Assembly (NCBI RefSeq): GCF_033063295.1
Contig: NZ_JAWJZH010000001.1
Span: 2,852,001 to 2,916,000, forward strand
Source: Nitrosomonas sp. Is35
GTDB taxonomy: Bacteria; Pseudomonadota; Gammaproteobacteria; Burkholderiales; Nitrosomonadaceae
DNA length: 64,000 bases
Direction of reading: 5' to 3'
Part shown: positions 35,396 to 45,718 of the stretch, piece after piece
How the letters are laid out: every line of letters starts with the position of its first letter
Position numbering within the stretch: position 1 is the first letter of the stretch
Program-made: the position numbers and the translations under genes
Notes under the pieces: generated by a model
Seen by the model: only the letters and a program-made list of their open reading frames with translations
Databases searched by the model: none
Told to the model about the DNA's origin: nothing

Positions 35396-36430
35396 ATGAC
35401 ACAACCTACCTCTTCCAACATTCAAATACCGCGTGTCGATGATCGTCCGGTATGGGATGTGGTGTTCGCGGTTTATGGTTATCCTGCTTTATTGCTGGCG
35501 CACCGGCTCAAAGTGTTTGCCTTGCTGGAGGATAATCCGCGCACGTTGACAGAGATTTGCGATGCGCTCAATCTCAAGCCGCGTCCGGCAGAAGCGATTC
35601 TGACCGTCGCTACCGCACTGGGTTTTTTGTCGCTACAGCAGGAGCGTTATGCTCTCACTGCGGTGGCGGAAGAATACTTACTGCTGAAAAGTCCCAATTA
35701 CTTCGGTTTTCTCTGGGATCTGATGATCGACAATTATCAGGTATGCTCCTTCACAAGCCTGGAAAAATCCATTCTGACCGATTCACCGCAGATTTACGGC
35801 GGCGGCGACATTTATCAATCGCACGAAGAACAGCTCGAATTGCTGCATCGCTTTACCAGCGGCATGCACAGCATGAGCATGGCTTCCGCGCTGATTTGGC
35901 CGGGCATTCTGGATTTCTCCCAGCACCGGATGATGCTGGATATCGGCGGCAGCTCCGGCGCGCATTCGATCGGCGCGGCTCTGCGTTTGCCTAATCTGCA
36001 AGCGATTGTCCTGGATTTTCCACAGGTATGCGAAGTGGCCGAAGGATACATTGTGGAATACAACCTGCAAGAGCGCATTAAAACCTGCGGCGTCAATATC
36101 TGGAACGATCATTGGCCATCCGCCGATCTGCATTTCTTTTCCAACATGTATCATGACTGGCCGCCGGAAAAATGCCATTTTCTGACCGCAAAAAGTTTCA
36201 GGTACTTGGAATCCGGCGGGCGTATCGTGATTCATGAAATGCTGTGCAACGACGATAAGACCGGCCCGTTCGCACCGGCCGCTTTCGGCATGATGATGAT
36301 GGGCTGGACGGAAGGGAAGCAATACTCCGGTTTGGAACTCTCAACCATGCTGAAAGAAATCGGCTTTGAGGACATCCAAATCCATAAGGCTTCCGGCTAT
36401 TACAGTATCGTAACCGGGCGAAAGCCTTAA
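35396..36430 (+). CDS. SAM-dependent O-methyltransferase-like protein
   Basis: 344 aa, preceded by AAGGAG. The N-terminal winged-helix dimerisation domain (LTEICDALNLKPRPAEAIL) and C-terminal methyltransferase domain (MLDIGGSSGAHSIGAAL; MYHDWPPEKC; GGRIVIHEML) match the Methyltransf_2 family, which methylates hydroxyl groups of small aromatic or polyketide-like compounds. The HDW motif carries the usual catalytic-base histidine. The 3' end overlaps the convergent ADP-ribosylglycohydrolase gene by four bases. The SRPBCC gene upstream may supply or bind the substrate. Confidence 0.85.
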   Translation: MTQPTSSNIQIPRVDDRPVWDVVFAVYGYPALLLAHRLKVFALLEDNPRTLTEICDALNLKPRPAEAILTVATALGFLSLQQERYALTAVAEEYLLLKSPNYFGFLWDLMIDNYQVCSFTSLEKSILTDSPQIYGGGDIYQSHEEQLELLHRFTSGMHSMSMASALIWPGILDFSQHRMMLDIGGSSGAHSIGAALRLPNLQAIVLDFPQVCEVAEGYIVEYNLQERIKTCGVNIWNDHWPSADLHFFSNMYHDWPPEKCHFLTAKSFRYLESGGRIVIHEMLCNDDKTGPFAPAAFGMMMMGWTEGKQYSGLELSTMLKEIGFEDIQIHKASGYYSIVTGRKP

Positions 36431-37521
36431 TTTCCAGTGATTGCGCTATCCGTCTGCGCAGCGAGGCTTTTCGCTAGATTTATAAGTGATTCCGAGTCCT
36501 CGAGTCCATCGAGAAAGCGCTGAGGGATACCAGCCAACCCCACCTGGGCACCCACTAGCGCACCGGTAAGAATCGCACGCGCTTGATTCTGGCCTCCGCC
36601 ATTGACGGCATGCAACACAGCGGACTCAAAATCATCCCCAAAACGAGCAGCAAGATAATACACGGCGGGCAGTTGGTGATAAATGGCGCACGGCATGCCA
36701 TAGACGATCGACACTTTCCACGCCGGTTCGATGCGAATATCCTCATCCGCCGCCGCTTGGGCCATATAAGACGGCGTCAGCAATGCATCCGGCGATGCAA
36801 AACGCCCGGCGCGTGGCGGATCAGGATCGCCTGGGCGCGGCGGTTGCAAATCGGTGAAGGTTACGGCATGAAAGGGCAGTTTCCCGGTTTTCACCAGTTG
36901 CATCAATTTTCCGGACAACGCCGCATCCAAAGCATGCCCTTGCATCAGCATGCTCAGCACGGCCGCATAAGCAACCGTCATTGAAATTACCGTATCGTCG
37001 ATCTGGGTCAGGTGAGTATTGCTTACTACTGTAGCGGCCAGCTCGGCAGGCTGGAAAGCATAGCGGACAGCAAGCGCCAACGTGCGCTCAATCGCTTCGG
37101 TGGTATCCGCATGTCCGCCTGTTTTCCCCCACGGCAATTTTTGCTCCACCCGGCAGCGCCAGGCATCACGAATCGATTGGCTGGTGTAACCGCCCGGCCC
37201 GCTCATGGGCGTGCCGTCGAGAAATGGAAACAGTTGTTCGTCCAACCTGCGGCAAAAATCGGCTTCGTCGTATCGGCCATTTTCAACGAGGGAATGCAAC
37301 ATGTGCGTGAGGATGATGCCTGATTGGGAGAGCTGACCGGCCTTGCGTCCGCTATGGTAGCGGCCCGGTTTGGGATCGGTATAAGTGGTGATCCATTCCC
37401 CGTAATCACGCCGCAATTCGGCGAGATTGTAATACCAATGAGGACCAAGCGCCAAAGCATCGCCGATGAAAGCGCCCATAATGGCACCGGCGGCGCGTTC
37501 CTGGTTAGTCGTGTGCGACAT
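36427..37521 (-). CDS. ADP-ribosylglycohydrolase family protein
   Basis: 364 aa. Family motifs are GAIMGAFIGDALALGPHWYY near the N-terminus, GRYHSGRKAGQLSQSG, SGPGGYTSQSIRDAW and LTQIDDTVISMTVAYA; acidic residues of the GDALA and IDDT segments are candidate magnesium ligands. Members cleave ADP-ribose from proteins or DNA, or act on related ribosides. No partner ADP-ribosyltransferase is in the window. It stands alone between a convergent methyltransferase and folE2. Confidence 0.87.
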   Translation of the reverse strand: MSHTTNQERAAGAIMGAFIGDALALGPHWYYNLAELRRDYGEWITTYTDPKPGRYHSGRKAGQLSQSGIILTHMLHSLVENGRYDEADFCRRLDEQLFPFLDGTPMSGPGGYTSQSIRDAWRCRVEQKLPWGKTGGHADTTEAIERTLALAVRYAFQPAELAATVVSNTHLTQIDDTVISMTVAYAAVLSMLMQGHALDAALSGKLMQLVKTGKLPFHAVTFTDLQPPRPGDPDPPRAGRFASPDALLTPSYMAQAAADEDIRIEPAWKVSIVYGMPCAIYHQLPAVYYLAARFGDDFESAVLHAVNGGGQNQARAILTGALVGAQVGLAGIPQRFLDGLEDSESLINLAKSLAAQTDSAITGN

Positions 37522-37655
37522 GAAAGCCTCCTTGACCGGTCACAAGTGCTGCGGCAGCACTTCTTATGCTGCTGAAACCATTGACAGCTGCGGCGCCTCC
37601 GGTTTCAGGTGCATTCCTAGCTGTACTAGCCGCAAAAAAGCTTCAAAGCGGCGAT

Positions 37656-38477
37656 TTATTCCAGCGCTATCCCCGAGGATTGGGTTTTGTCATTCTTAAT
37701 CAGTGCATACGCTGAATGATTATGAATCGATTCAAAATTCTCCGACTCAACCACATAGGCATCGATTCGTTCATCGCGGTTCAACACTTCGGCGATATCC
37801 CTGACGATGTCTTCGACAAATTTGGGATTGTCGTACGCTTTTTCAGTCACGTATTTTTCGTCCGGCCGTTTCAGCAAGCCATAGAGTTCGCACGACGCAT
37901 TCGTCTCGGCAATCCGGATAACATCCTCAATCCATACAAAACTGTTGGTGCGTACGGAAATCGTCACATGCGAGCGCTGGTTATGCGCGCCGTAATCGGA
38001 TATTTTCTTCGAGCACGGACAAAGGCTGGTGACCGGAATGATGACTTTCATGGTGAACAGGTACTCACCATCTTTAATTTCACCAATAAAGGTCACTTCG
38101 TAATCCAACAAACTTCTGACCTGAGAAACCGGAGCGGATTTATTGATGAAATACGGAAAGGACATTTCGATATGACCCGAGTCCGTTTCCAGCTTCTGAA
38201 TCATTTCCCGCAAGATGACCTGGAACGACTCAACGGAAATTTCTCGTTCATGGCTGTTGAGGATCTCGACAAAGCGGGACATGTGCGTGCCTTTGAAGTT
38301 ATGCGGCAAATTCACGTACATGTTAAATACCGCGATGGTATGTTGCACACCATCGCTTTTATCCGCCACAACCACGGGATGGCGTATAGCTTTAATCCCT
38401 ACCCGGTCGATCGCAATACGCCGGGTATCGGGCGAGCTTTGCACATCGGCAATCGGCAAATCTATCTGTTTATTCAT
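37656..38477 (-). CDS. folE2: GTP cyclohydrolase IB (FolE2)
   Basis: 273 aa. FolE2 makes dihydroneopterin triphosphate from GTP, the first step of folate synthesis, using broader metals than zinc-dependent FolE. Visible marks are [11 protein letters not shown], the SFPYF segment, [22 protein letters not shown] with candidate catalytic Cys at 153/155, and EDVIRIAE. It sits 72 bases after dxs on the same strand and may be the last gene of the xseB-ispA-dxs transcript. Confidence 0.95.
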   Translation of the reverse strand: MNKQIDLPIADVQSSPDTRRIAIDRVGIKAIRHPVVVADKSDGVQHTIAVFNMYVNLPHNFKGTHMSRFVEILNSHEREISVESFQVILREMIQKLETDSGHIEMSFPYFINKSAPVSQVRSLLDYEVTFIGEIKDGEYLFTMKVIIPVTSLCPCSKKISDYGAHNQRSHVTISVRTNSFVWIEDVIRIAETNASCELYGLLKRPDEKYVTEKAYDNPKFVEDIVRDIAEVLNRDERIDAYVVESENFESIHNHSAYALIKNDKTQSSGIALE

Positions 38478-38549
38478 GTCTCTCTCCTGTGCGATGAGGA
38501 ATTCATTCCCGGCAACATCGAATCAAATATTCAGCCGATCCCAGAAACG

Positions 38550-40394
38550 TTACGCAGGCAAAATTGCTCGCACTGATTTAATAATACCGTCTTTATCCAG
38601 CCCGCAATCCGCCAGCATTTGCGCATGATCGCCCTGGTCGATAAAAACATCCGGCAAACCCAGTTGCAGCACCTTGACATTGATCCGTTGACTGTTGAGT
38701 GACTCTGTTACAGCACTTCCAGCGCCACCCAGAACCGTATTCTCTTCCACCGTCACCAGCACATCGTGACTGGCTGCCAGAGAGGCCACCAAATCATCAT
38801 CTAAAGGCTTGATAAAACGCATATTAGCGACCGTCGCGTTCAATTCTTCCGCTGCGCTCAGACACGGTGTCAGCATGCTGCCAAACGCCAGCAATGCAAT
38901 CTTCCCCCCCTGGCGGCGGATTTCCCCCCGGCCTATGGGCAACGCCTGCATGTCCTTTTGAACCTTCACACCCGGCCCGGTTCCCCGCGGATAGCGCACC
39001 GCCGACGGTGTATCCAGTTTAAAAGCAGTATACAACATCTGCCGGCATTCATTTTCATCCGCCGGCGCCATGACGGTCATATTCGGAATACAACGCAGGT
39101 ACGACAAATCAAAGCTACCCGCATGCGTCGGCCCATCCGCGCCCACCAGACCGGCCCGGTCAATGGCAAACACCACCGGCAAGTTCTGGATGGCGACATC
39201 GTGAATCAGCTGATCGTAAGCACGCTGCAAAAAGGTCGAATAAATCGCCACCACAGGCTTCAAGCCGTCGCAGGCCGCGCCTGCGGCGAAGGTGACGGCG
39301 TGTTGCTCGGCAATACCGACATCAAAATAACGTTCGGGATATTCCTGTGAAAAACGCACCAATCCCGAGCCTTCGCGCATCGCCGGAGTAACGCCGATCA
39401 AGCGGGAATCCTGCGCTGCCATATCGCACAACCAATCACCAAATATTTGCGTATAGGCTGGTTTTCCAACCGGCTTGGCGACAATGCCTTTTTCCGGATC
39501 GAATTTTCCAACACCGTGGTACAGAATCGGATCTTCTTCGGCCACTTTGTAACCGGCGCCCTTGCGAGTCACCACGTGCAGAAATTGCGGGCCGTCCAGT
39601 TGTTTGATGTTGTTCAGCGTGGTAATCAAGACATCCAGATCGTGGCCGTCGATCGGGCCGATATAATTAAATCCGAATTCTTCAAACAAAGTACCCGGTG
39701 TCACCATGCCTTTGACATGTTCTTCGGCGCGTTTAGCCAGTTCCAGCACCGGTGGAACGACTCCCAGCACTTTCTCACCGGCGCGCCGTGCCGTGGCGTA
39801 GAAACGTCCCGACATCAGCTTGGCCAGATAATTGTTCAATGCACCGACCGGCCGCGATATCGACATATCGTTGTCATTCAAAATAACCAGCAAATTGGCG
39901 TCCATCACACCGGCGTTGTTCAATGCTTCAAACGCCATCCCGGCGCTCATGGCGCCATCGCCGATGATCGCAATCGCGCGCCGGCCGGTATGATTCAGAC
40001 GCGCGGCAACCGCCATGCCCAGCGCGGCACTGATCGAGGTGCTGGAATGCGCGGTACCGAAGGCATCGAATTCACTTTCGTCACGGCGCGGAAACCCGGC
40101 AATCCCGCCGTGCATGCGCAGCTTGCTCATGCCTTCGCGCCGTCCCGTCAGAATCTTGTGCGCGTAAGTCTGATGCCCCACATCCCAAACCAACTGGTCG
40201 TGCGGCGTATTAAAGACATAGTGCAACGCAACGGTTAATTCGACCGTACCCAGATTGGAGGACAAATGCCCGCCGGTTTTTGCTACCGATTCGACAAGAA
40301 AGTCACGGAGCTCATTGGCAAACTGCGGCAATTTCTTTTGCTCCAGTTCACGTAACTGGGATGGCGAGTTAATGGTATCTAACAGTGGATACAT
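38550..40394 (-). CDS. dxs: 1-deoxy-D-xylulose-5-phosphate synthase
   Basis: 614 aa, normal length. Dxs condenses pyruvate and glyceraldehyde 3-phosphate with thiamine diphosphate, the entry step of the MEP isoprenoid route. The TPP motif ([19 protein letters not shown]), [32 protein letters not shown] wording ([13 protein letters not shown]) and the transketolase-type central region ([20 protein letters not shown]) are all present. It lies 35 bases after ispA in the conserved xseB-ispA-dxs order. Confidence 0.97.
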   Translation of the reverse strand: MYPLLDTINSPSQLRELEQKKLPQFANELRDFLVESVAKTGGHLSSNLGTVELTVALHYVFNTPHDQLVWDVGHQTYAHKILTGRREGMSKLRMHGGIAGFPRRDESEFDAFGTAHSSTSISAALGMAVAARLNHTGRRAIAIIGDGAMSAGMAFEALNNAGVMDANLLVILNDNDMSISRPVGALNNYLAKLMSGRFYATARRAGEKVLGVVPPVLELAKRAEEHVKGMVTPGTLFEEFGFNYIGPIDGHDLDVLITTLNNIKQLDGPQFLHVVTRKGAGYKVAEEDPILYHGVGKFDPEKGIVAKPVGKPAYTQIFGDWLCDMAAQDSRLIGVTPAMREGSGLVRFSQEYPERYFDVGIAEQHAVTFAAGAACDGLKPVVAIYSTFLQRAYDQLIHDVAIQNLPVVFAIDRAGLVGADGPTHAGSFDLSYLRCIPNMTVMAPADENECRQMLYTAFKLDTPSAVRYPRGTGPGVKVQKDMQALPIGRGEIRRQGGKIALLAFGSMLTPCLSAAEELNATVANMRFIKPLDDDLVASLAASHDVLVTVEENTVLGGAGSAVTESLNSQRINVKVLQLGLPDVFIDQGDHAQMLADCGLDKDGIIKSVRAILPA

Positions 40395-40429
40395 TCAAGA
40401 CCTGAAAATAAAAAAGAAAGAAGAAAAAC

Positions 40430-41323
40430 TTAGAATTTACGTTTAATTATAAAATCGGTTACCTGGCGCAATCTTGCCGCGGCTTCACCGAAACCATCCA
40501 GTGCTTGATCCGCATCGCGTTGCAATTTTTCCGCCAGCTCACGCGCCTGACTGATACCCAGAATACTGACATAGGTGGGCTTATTGTTTTCCGCGTCCTT
40601 ACCGGCTGTTTTGCCCAATGTAGCGGTCGTCGCTTCGGCATCCAGCAAGTCGTCGACCACCTGAAATGCCAGACCGACACACTTGGCAAAATGATCCAGC
40701 TTGTTTAACTGTTCGTCAACCAAACGGCCGCTGCACCGCGCGCCCAGCATCACCGCCGCGCGAATCAATGCACCGGTCTTATGGATATGCATGAATTCCA
40801 ACTCCGGCAGGCTTAGCATTTTACCGACGCTATCCAGATCAAATGCCTGCCCTCCCGCCATGCCACGCGAACCCGAAGCCAGCGCCAATTGCGCAATCAT
40901 TTCCAGTTGTGCTTCCGGTGTATCCGCCAAACGCTTTTCCGCCAGCAGCTCAAAAGCCAGCGTTTGCAAACTATCGCCCGTCAACAGTGCGGTTGCTTCG
41001 TCAAATTCTATGTGACAAGTCGGTTTACCGCGCCGCAACACATCATCATCCATACACGGCAGGTCGTCATGCACCAACGAATAGGCATGGATTAATTCCA
41101 CTGCTGCCGCGGCGACCGTTACGCGCTCTACATCCGCTGCCGCAAGCTCACCTGCCGCAAATGACAACAGCGGACGGACTCGTTTGCCGCCACCCAGCAC
41201 GGAATAACGTATGGCTTTATGCAATCGTACCGGAACGCAATCGCTCGCGGGCAGTCTCGTATCCAGAAACGTTTCAATCCGTGCCTGACAACCGCTTGCC
41301 CAACTCTGAAAATCAACGCTCAT
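40430..41323 (-). CDS. ispA: Farnesyl diphosphate synthase
   Basis: 297 aa polyprenyl synthase. The first aspartate-rich motif is LVHDDLPCMDDD and the second is FQVVDDLLDAE; GGKRVRPLL and a GQAFDLDS segment fit the short-chain (C15) class. It supplies farnesyl diphosphate for quinones, undecaprenyl carrier and hopanoids. The start overlaps xseB by 11 bases. Confidence 0.95.
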   Translation of the reverse strand: MSVDFQSWASGCQARIETFLDTRLPASDCVPVRLHKAIRYSVLGGGKRVRPLLSFAAGELAAADVERVTVAAAAVELIHAYSLVHDDLPCMDDDVLRRGKPTCHIEFDEATALLTGDSLQTLAFELLAEKRLADTPEAQLEMIAQLALASGSRGMAGGQAFDLDSVGKMLSLPELEFMHIHKTGALIRAAVMLGARCSGRLVDEQLNKLDHFAKCVGLAFQVVDDLLDAEATTATLGKTAGKDAENNKPTYVSILGISQARELAEKLQRDADQALDGFGEAAARLRQVTDFIIKRKF

Positions 41324-41567
41324 CGCTATCGGATCTAGTGAAGTTTTTTAACATACCGGCTTCCAGCACACGCACCTGCTGTTGCGCGCCTTGCAGTTTA
41401 TTTTGACAATATTGCAACAACTCCGCTCCCCGCTGATAGGCTGCCAGAGAAGCTTCCAATGACATCTGCCCCGCTTCCATGGCCGTCACGATTTTCTCCA
41501 ATTCAGCCGACGCCGCCTCAAAGCTCTCCGGTTGCGATGGCGCAGCCTGTTTAGATGATTTGGTCAT
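41313..41567 (-). CDS. xseB: Exodeoxyribonuclease VII small subunit
   Basis: 84 aa. The core SFEAASAELEKIVTAMEAGQM followed by SLEASLAAYQRGAELLQYCQNKL is the family signature; an Ala/Ser/Gln-rich N-terminus of about 15 residues precedes it. It joins XseA, not in this window, in single-strand DNA degradation. It is the first gene of the xseB-ispA-dxs group. Confidence 0.95.
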   Translation of the reverse strand: MTKSSKQAAPSQPESFEAASAELEKIVTAMEAGQMSLEASLAAYQRGAELLQYCQNKLQGAQQQVRVLEAGMLKNFTRSDSDER

Positions 41568-42021
41568 AAGACGCCAGCAAGAAACTCATATGCAGAATAA
41601 TAAGTGGTTCAATTACAAAAAAACAGACAAAAATAACGCAATTAGCAGTATCAGGTCAATTCAAATTTAGAAATGGCCATCATCATACCTTCTTGAAGCC
41701 GGGGACAAGCACTCAAGAAGCCGCACAGATCACCGGTTACCTGTGATTGCAATTATCGCAGGAAAATTGACTGCGATTTCCCGATGACTTGTTTGCACTG
41801 TCAGCCGCGCACTGGTAATCATATTGATCCATGCATATTACTATGGCAAGATACGGGCCTTGGATGGCATCATCGAAACCGGTAAGCATATGTGATGAAA
41901 TAAAAATGGCCGCTTGCCTATTTTGATCGCCACACCCGCTTATTTCAGCAATATTCTTGGTAGCGGTTCGCAGTATAAGAACCTATTCTATTTTTTCTAA
42001 CGCACATTAATTGAGAATATC
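41568..42021. other. Intergenic region between divergent xseB and 42022
   Basis: About 450 A/T-rich bases between divergent genes, presumably holding promoters for both. I found no RNA gene, repeat or convincing ORF. Confidence 0.4.
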
Positions 42022-42486
42022 GTGAACGAAATCCTTGATCAAATCGCCTCATATTTTGAAACCGTGCCGCTATGGCCCTTTGTCTTATTCGGCTTGCTTG
42101 GGGTAGTGGCTATTATGGTCGATATCGTTAACCGCAAGCGCCGCGCCATGGCCATCGAAAATTTCCGCTATACCATCGAAATTGAATTGGCCGATATGTA
42201 TCCGCAACATAAACGCTGGCCGCCCAACATTAACCATTACCTGACATCCCGGTTGCCGGAGATGTATCAAAATTTTGAAGTGCTGCGTGTTTTCATCCGG
42301 CAGGATCATTTACTCAAATACAACACGGATTGGAACAATTTTCGTGATTTCTGCCGCACACTTACCGATGAAAAAATTGCCGCAGCGGAACAGAACGCTA
42401 CCGGCCAATCCGCCAGCAACGAACCCGATCCCAAAGCCGTTTTTCATCAACTGATAGCAAATTTACTGAAGCATACTGAAAAGTAG
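42022..42486 (+). CDS. Small membrane-anchored protein of unknown function
   Basis: 154 aa from GTG 42022, with only a weak ribosome site. One membrane segment (about 16-34, PLWPFVLFGLLGVVAIMV) is followed by a cytosolic-type helical region (ENFRYTIEIELADMYP, NFRDFCRTLTDEKIA). I do not recognise the family. It is the first plus-strand gene ahead of the lipid/envelope block, about 95 bases before the next start. Confidence 0.65.
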   Translation: MNEILDQIASYFETVPLWPFVLFGLLGVVAIMVDIVNRKRRAMAIENFRYTIEIELADMYPQHKRWPPNINHYLTSRLPEMYQNFEVLRVFIRQDHLLKYNTDWNNFRDFCRTLTDEKIAAAEQNATGQSASNEPDPKAVFHQLIANLLKHTEK

Positions 42487-42580
42487 GAATTCCCGGTGCC
42501 GCCGGACAAAACAGCAAATCGGCATAAACTTATAATTCTTTTTCGCGGCACTATCATTAAAACGACACCGTTCACCTGCC

Positions 42581-43732
42581 ATGACTCAACACGATAAGCC
42601 GGTCAATCCCAGAGTAACGGTGCGCCCGGTCATGTCTTACCGCGATATGGGTAAGTTTATCGAGGTGCCGTGGCATGTCTATGCGAACGACCCGATGTGG
42701 GTGCCGCCGCTACGTCTGGAGCGGCGTTTTCATTTTTCCCGCTTCAATCCCTATTTTAAGCATGGCGAATGGCAAGCCTGGGTCGCCTTTCAAAACGGTC
42801 AGCCGGTTGGGCGCATCAGCGCGCAAATCGATTCGCTGCATCAGGAACGCTATGGCGCCGACAGCGGCCACTTCGGCCTGCTGGAATGTATCGACGATGC
42901 GGAAGTTTTCGCTGCGTTACTGCTGCACGCGGAAGCCTGGCTCGCTTCACGGGAAATCCGCCGGGTCAGCGGCCCGTTTAACCTGTCGATCAACCAGGAA
43001 TGCGGCATTCTGGTCGAAGGATTCGATACGCCGCCAGTGGTCATGATGCCGCATTCGCCGCGCTGGTATAGCCGTTTACTCGAAGCACAAGGCTATCTTC
43101 CGCAAAAGGATTTATTGGCTTACAAAGTCAAAGTCGATTTTGAAATACCGCGTGTCATGCAAGCAGTAATTAACCGGTTCTCGCCGAAAATCAAATTACG
43201 CACATTACAACGCGATCGATTCGATCAGGAAATGGAGACGCTGCGCGACATCTTTAACGATGCCTGGTCGGAAAATTGGGGTTTTATCCCATTTACGCGT
43301 GAAGAATTTGCTGAACTGGGCAGCAGCCTACGGCTGTTATTGCCCGACGACTATATTCAAATCGCCGAGGTCAACGGCGAACCGGCGGCATTTATGGTCG
43401 CACTGCCCAACCTCAACGAAGTGTTGATCGAACTCAACGGCAGTCTGTTTCCGTTCGGCTGGCTGAAACTAATCAATAAAGTCCGCAACCACCAAATCCA
43501 CACTGGGCGCATTCCGCTGATGGGAGTGCGAAAAAAATATCATAATACTCCGGTCGGTTTGGCGCTGGCCTGCCTGGTCATCGATGCGCCCCGTCAAGTA
43601 GGCATGAAGCGGGGTGTCAAGGAAGTTGAGATGTCCTGGATATTGGAAGATAACATGGCGATGCGCGGCATCCTCGACAGCATTGGCAGCGAACAATACA
43701 AGCGCTACCGTATTTATGGAAAAACACTATGA
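42581..43732 (+). CDS. GNAT-like acyltransferase family protein
   Basis: 383 aa, soluble. The sequence begins VTVRPVMSYRDMGKFIEVPW and contains PYFKHGEWQAWVAFQNGQPVGRI, which fits a GNAT fold core (strand followed by Q/G-V-G-R), plus INQECGILVEGFDTPP and VEMSWILEDNMAMRGIL, resembling the C-terminal acyl-CoA-binding strand and helix. Substrate unknown. Its stop overlaps the start of the NTP-transferase gene by four bases (ATGA), tying it to the lipid/envelope operon. Confidence 0.72.
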   Translation: MTQHDKPVNPRVTVRPVMSYRDMGKFIEVPWHVYANDPMWVPPLRLERRFHFSRFNPYFKHGEWQAWVAFQNGQPVGRISAQIDSLHQERYGADSGHFGLLECIDDAEVFAALLLHAEAWLASREIRRVSGPFNLSINQECGILVEGFDTPPVVMMPHSPRWYSRLLEAQGYLPQKDLLAYKVKVDFEIPRVMQAVINRFSPKIKLRTLQRDRFDQEMETLRDIFNDAWSENWGFIPFTREEFAELGSSLRLLLPDDYIQIAEVNGEPAAFMVALPNLNEVLIELNGSLFPFGWLKLINKVRNHQIHTGRIPLMGVRKKYHNTPVGLALACLVIDAPRQVGMKRGVKEVEMSWILEDNMAMRGILDSIGSEQYKRYRIYGKTL

Positions 43733-44568
43733 GCGCTGAATCCCATCCGGCAGCGCAGCGGTTCGCCGCGGTGGTTCTAGCTGCCGACCGCACCGGCAAA
43801 GATCCCATTACGTTGCATACCGGCTCGGCCTGCAAGGCTTTCGCACCGGTGGGCGGGGTACCGATGATTATTCGCGTTTTGGATACATTGAAGGCTTGCG
43901 ATCTGATCTCCAGCGTCATCTTGTGCGGGCCTCCCGAATCGCTGCACGATCGCTGCCCGGAATTAAAGCAGCGTATCGCTTCCGGGCAGGTGACCTGGCT
44001 GCCGAATCTGGATTCTCCCAGCCGCAGCGCTGATCGCGGCCTCAGCCACATACCGCTCGACACACCGGTATTATTAACCACGGCCGATCATGCCTTACTC
44101 ACTCCCGGCATCGTGCGCAGTTTTTTACAGAATGCCCTGACCATGCAGTGCGATGCCGCGGTAGGCGCCGTCAGCGGGCAAGCCATCGCCGATGCATTCC
44201 CCGGTTGCAAGCGCACCATTATCCGTTTGCGCGATGGCGGATTCCGCGGCTGCAATCTGTATGCATTCAACCCGCAAGGGCGCGCACTGGTCGGATTCTG
44301 GCAGCAAGCCGAAGATTTGCGCAAACGTCCGTGGCGGTTGATCGGACAGGTGTTGGGATTCAACGCAGTATTGTTATATGTCTTTGGACTGCTCACATCG
44401 CAACGCGCTTTAGCTGCGGTATCGGAAAAATCCGGGGTCAACATCCAGCTGGTTATGCTGGACGATCCTCGCGCCGGTATCGATGTCGACAAGGTTGAAG
44501 ATTTAATGCTGGCGGAAGCAATCCTCGGCCGGAAAACCGGTTCCGAAGGCAGCACTGATCCATCTTGA
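43729..44568 (+). CDS. MobA-like NTP transferase domain protein
   Basis: 279 aa. The N-terminus FAAVVLAADRTGKDP is a variant of the LAAGxGxRxG nucleotide-binding loop; KAFAPVGGVPMI gives the conserved Lys, and LTTADHALLTP the metal-binding Asp of this fold. Such enzymes attach CMP, GMP or UMP to a phosphorylated substrate. Followed in the same operon by a CDP-alcohol phosphatidyltransferase, it is a good candidate to make the activated alcohol or head group, but the substrate is not visible. Confidence 0.8.
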   Translation: MSAESHPAAQRFAAVVLAADRTGKDPITLHTGSACKAFAPVGGVPMIIRVLDTLKACDLISSVILCGPPESLHDRCPELKQRIASGQVTWLPNLDSPSRSADRGLSHIPLDTPVLLTTADHALLTPGIVRSFLQNALTMQCDAAVGAVSGQAIADAFPGCKRTIIRLRDGGFRGCNLYAFNPQGRALVGFWQQAEDLRKRPWRLIGQVLGFNAVLLYVFGLLTSQRALAAVSEKSGVNIQLVMLDDPRAGIDVDKVEDLMLAEAILGRKTGSEGSTDPS

Positions 44569-44635
44569 ACAATATTCACCTGTATTCCCGATGATATTCG
44601 CCTTATTGTCAGTCAATAACTGATCAAACCGATGT

Positions 44636-45718
44636 ATGAAATTAATTGAACGGTATATCGCGCGCGAAATATCACTGCCTTTCACGGTAGTTATCCTTGT
44701 TTTGGTCGGTCTATTCGCCAGTTTCATCAGCGCCCGGCTGTTAGCAGGCGCCGTAACGGAAACCTTGGGCGTTTCCGCGCTGCTCAAGCTGGTATTCTTA
44801 AAAACGCTGATCGCGCTGGAAGTATTAATCCCCATTGCCCTCTATATTTCGGTCATCATCGGCCTCGGCAGGCTCAGCAAAGATCAGGAACTCAACATCA
44901 TCCGCACGATGGGGGTCAGCGGCACGCGCATTGTACTCACGGTATTGACGGTAGCAATACCGGTTGGCCTTATCAGCGGCATGCTGTCATCGTATGTGCG
45001 CCCGTGGGCCTATGCCGAAAGCTATATGCTCGATGCGCAAGCGGAAGCGGAACTCAACACCAATCGTTTCCAAGCCGGGCGTTTTTATGGCAGTGAAAAA
45101 ACCGGCCGGGTTGTGTATGTGCGCAGCAAAAACGACGCTGACAAGGAAATGCAGAATATTTTTCACTACATCAAGAAAAAAGAAGGCAGCGAAATTGTCA
45201 TTGCCAAGCAGGCCCGTCAGATTCAACCGGCAACTAAGGAAGAAAGACCGCACATTCTGTTATCCGACGGCGTAGTGTACGAGTTGAGTAAAACAGCCAA
45301 TATCGACGATGTCATACAGTTCGAGAAGATGACTTATTTCATCGACAACGACTATGTGCTGAATTACCGGCGCAAGGCAGCCGCCACTCGCACCTTATGG
45401 GAATCCACGCAGCCGCGTGACATCGCGGAACTGCAATGGCGGCTTTCCCGCCCGCTCTCGGCGATTCTAATGGCTTTGATCGCGGTGACATTCATTCGTA
45501 TCTCGCCGCGCCAGGATAAAACCGAGCGAACCTACATCGCCGCCGCCCTGGTTTTCGCCGCCTATTACAATCTCAGCGGATTGGCCAGATCCTGGGTTGA
45601 ACAAAGTGTGGTCGGCAGCATACCGGGTGTCTGGTGGCTGGATCTGCTAATGCTGACAGGACTCGGTATGTACGCATTGTTATCAAACAAAAAACAGCTC
45701 TTCGCGCGCCCGCAATGA
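44636..45718 (+). CDS. lptF: LPS export permease LptF
   Basis: 360 aa. Six membrane helices, three at each end, flank a periplasmic jellyroll-type region (about 105-265), the LptF/LptG architecture. The N-terminal IERYIAREISLPF and the early helix pair around FASFISARLL fit LptF. With LptG and LptB it extracts lipopolysaccharide from the inner membrane. The stop overlaps the lptG start by four bases. Its presence between lipid-metabolism genes is unusual; it is often beside pepA. Confidence 0.92.
   Translation: MKLIERYIAREISLPFTVVILVLVGLFASFISARLLAGAVTETLGVSALLKLVFLKTLIALEVLIPIALYISVIIGLGRLSKDQELNIIRTMGVSGTRIVLTVLTVAIPVGLISGMLSSYVRPWAYAESYMLDAQAEAELNTNRFQAGRFYGSEKTGRVVYVRSKNDADKEMQNIFHYIKKKEGSEIVIAKQARQIQPATKEERPHILLSDGVVYELSKTANIDDVIQFEKMTYFIDNDYVLNYRRKAAATRTLWESTQPRDIAELQWRLSRPLSAILMALIAVTFIRISPRQDKTERTYIAAALVFAAYYNLSGLARSWVEQSVVGSIPGVWWLDLLMLTGLGMYALLSNKKQLFARPQ

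Noticed and set aside
37716..38576. 286-codon plus-strand ORF
   Set aside because: Antisense to folE2, whose catalytic motifs are unmistakable.
39447..40238. 263-codon plus-strand ORF
   Set aside because: Antisense to dxs.
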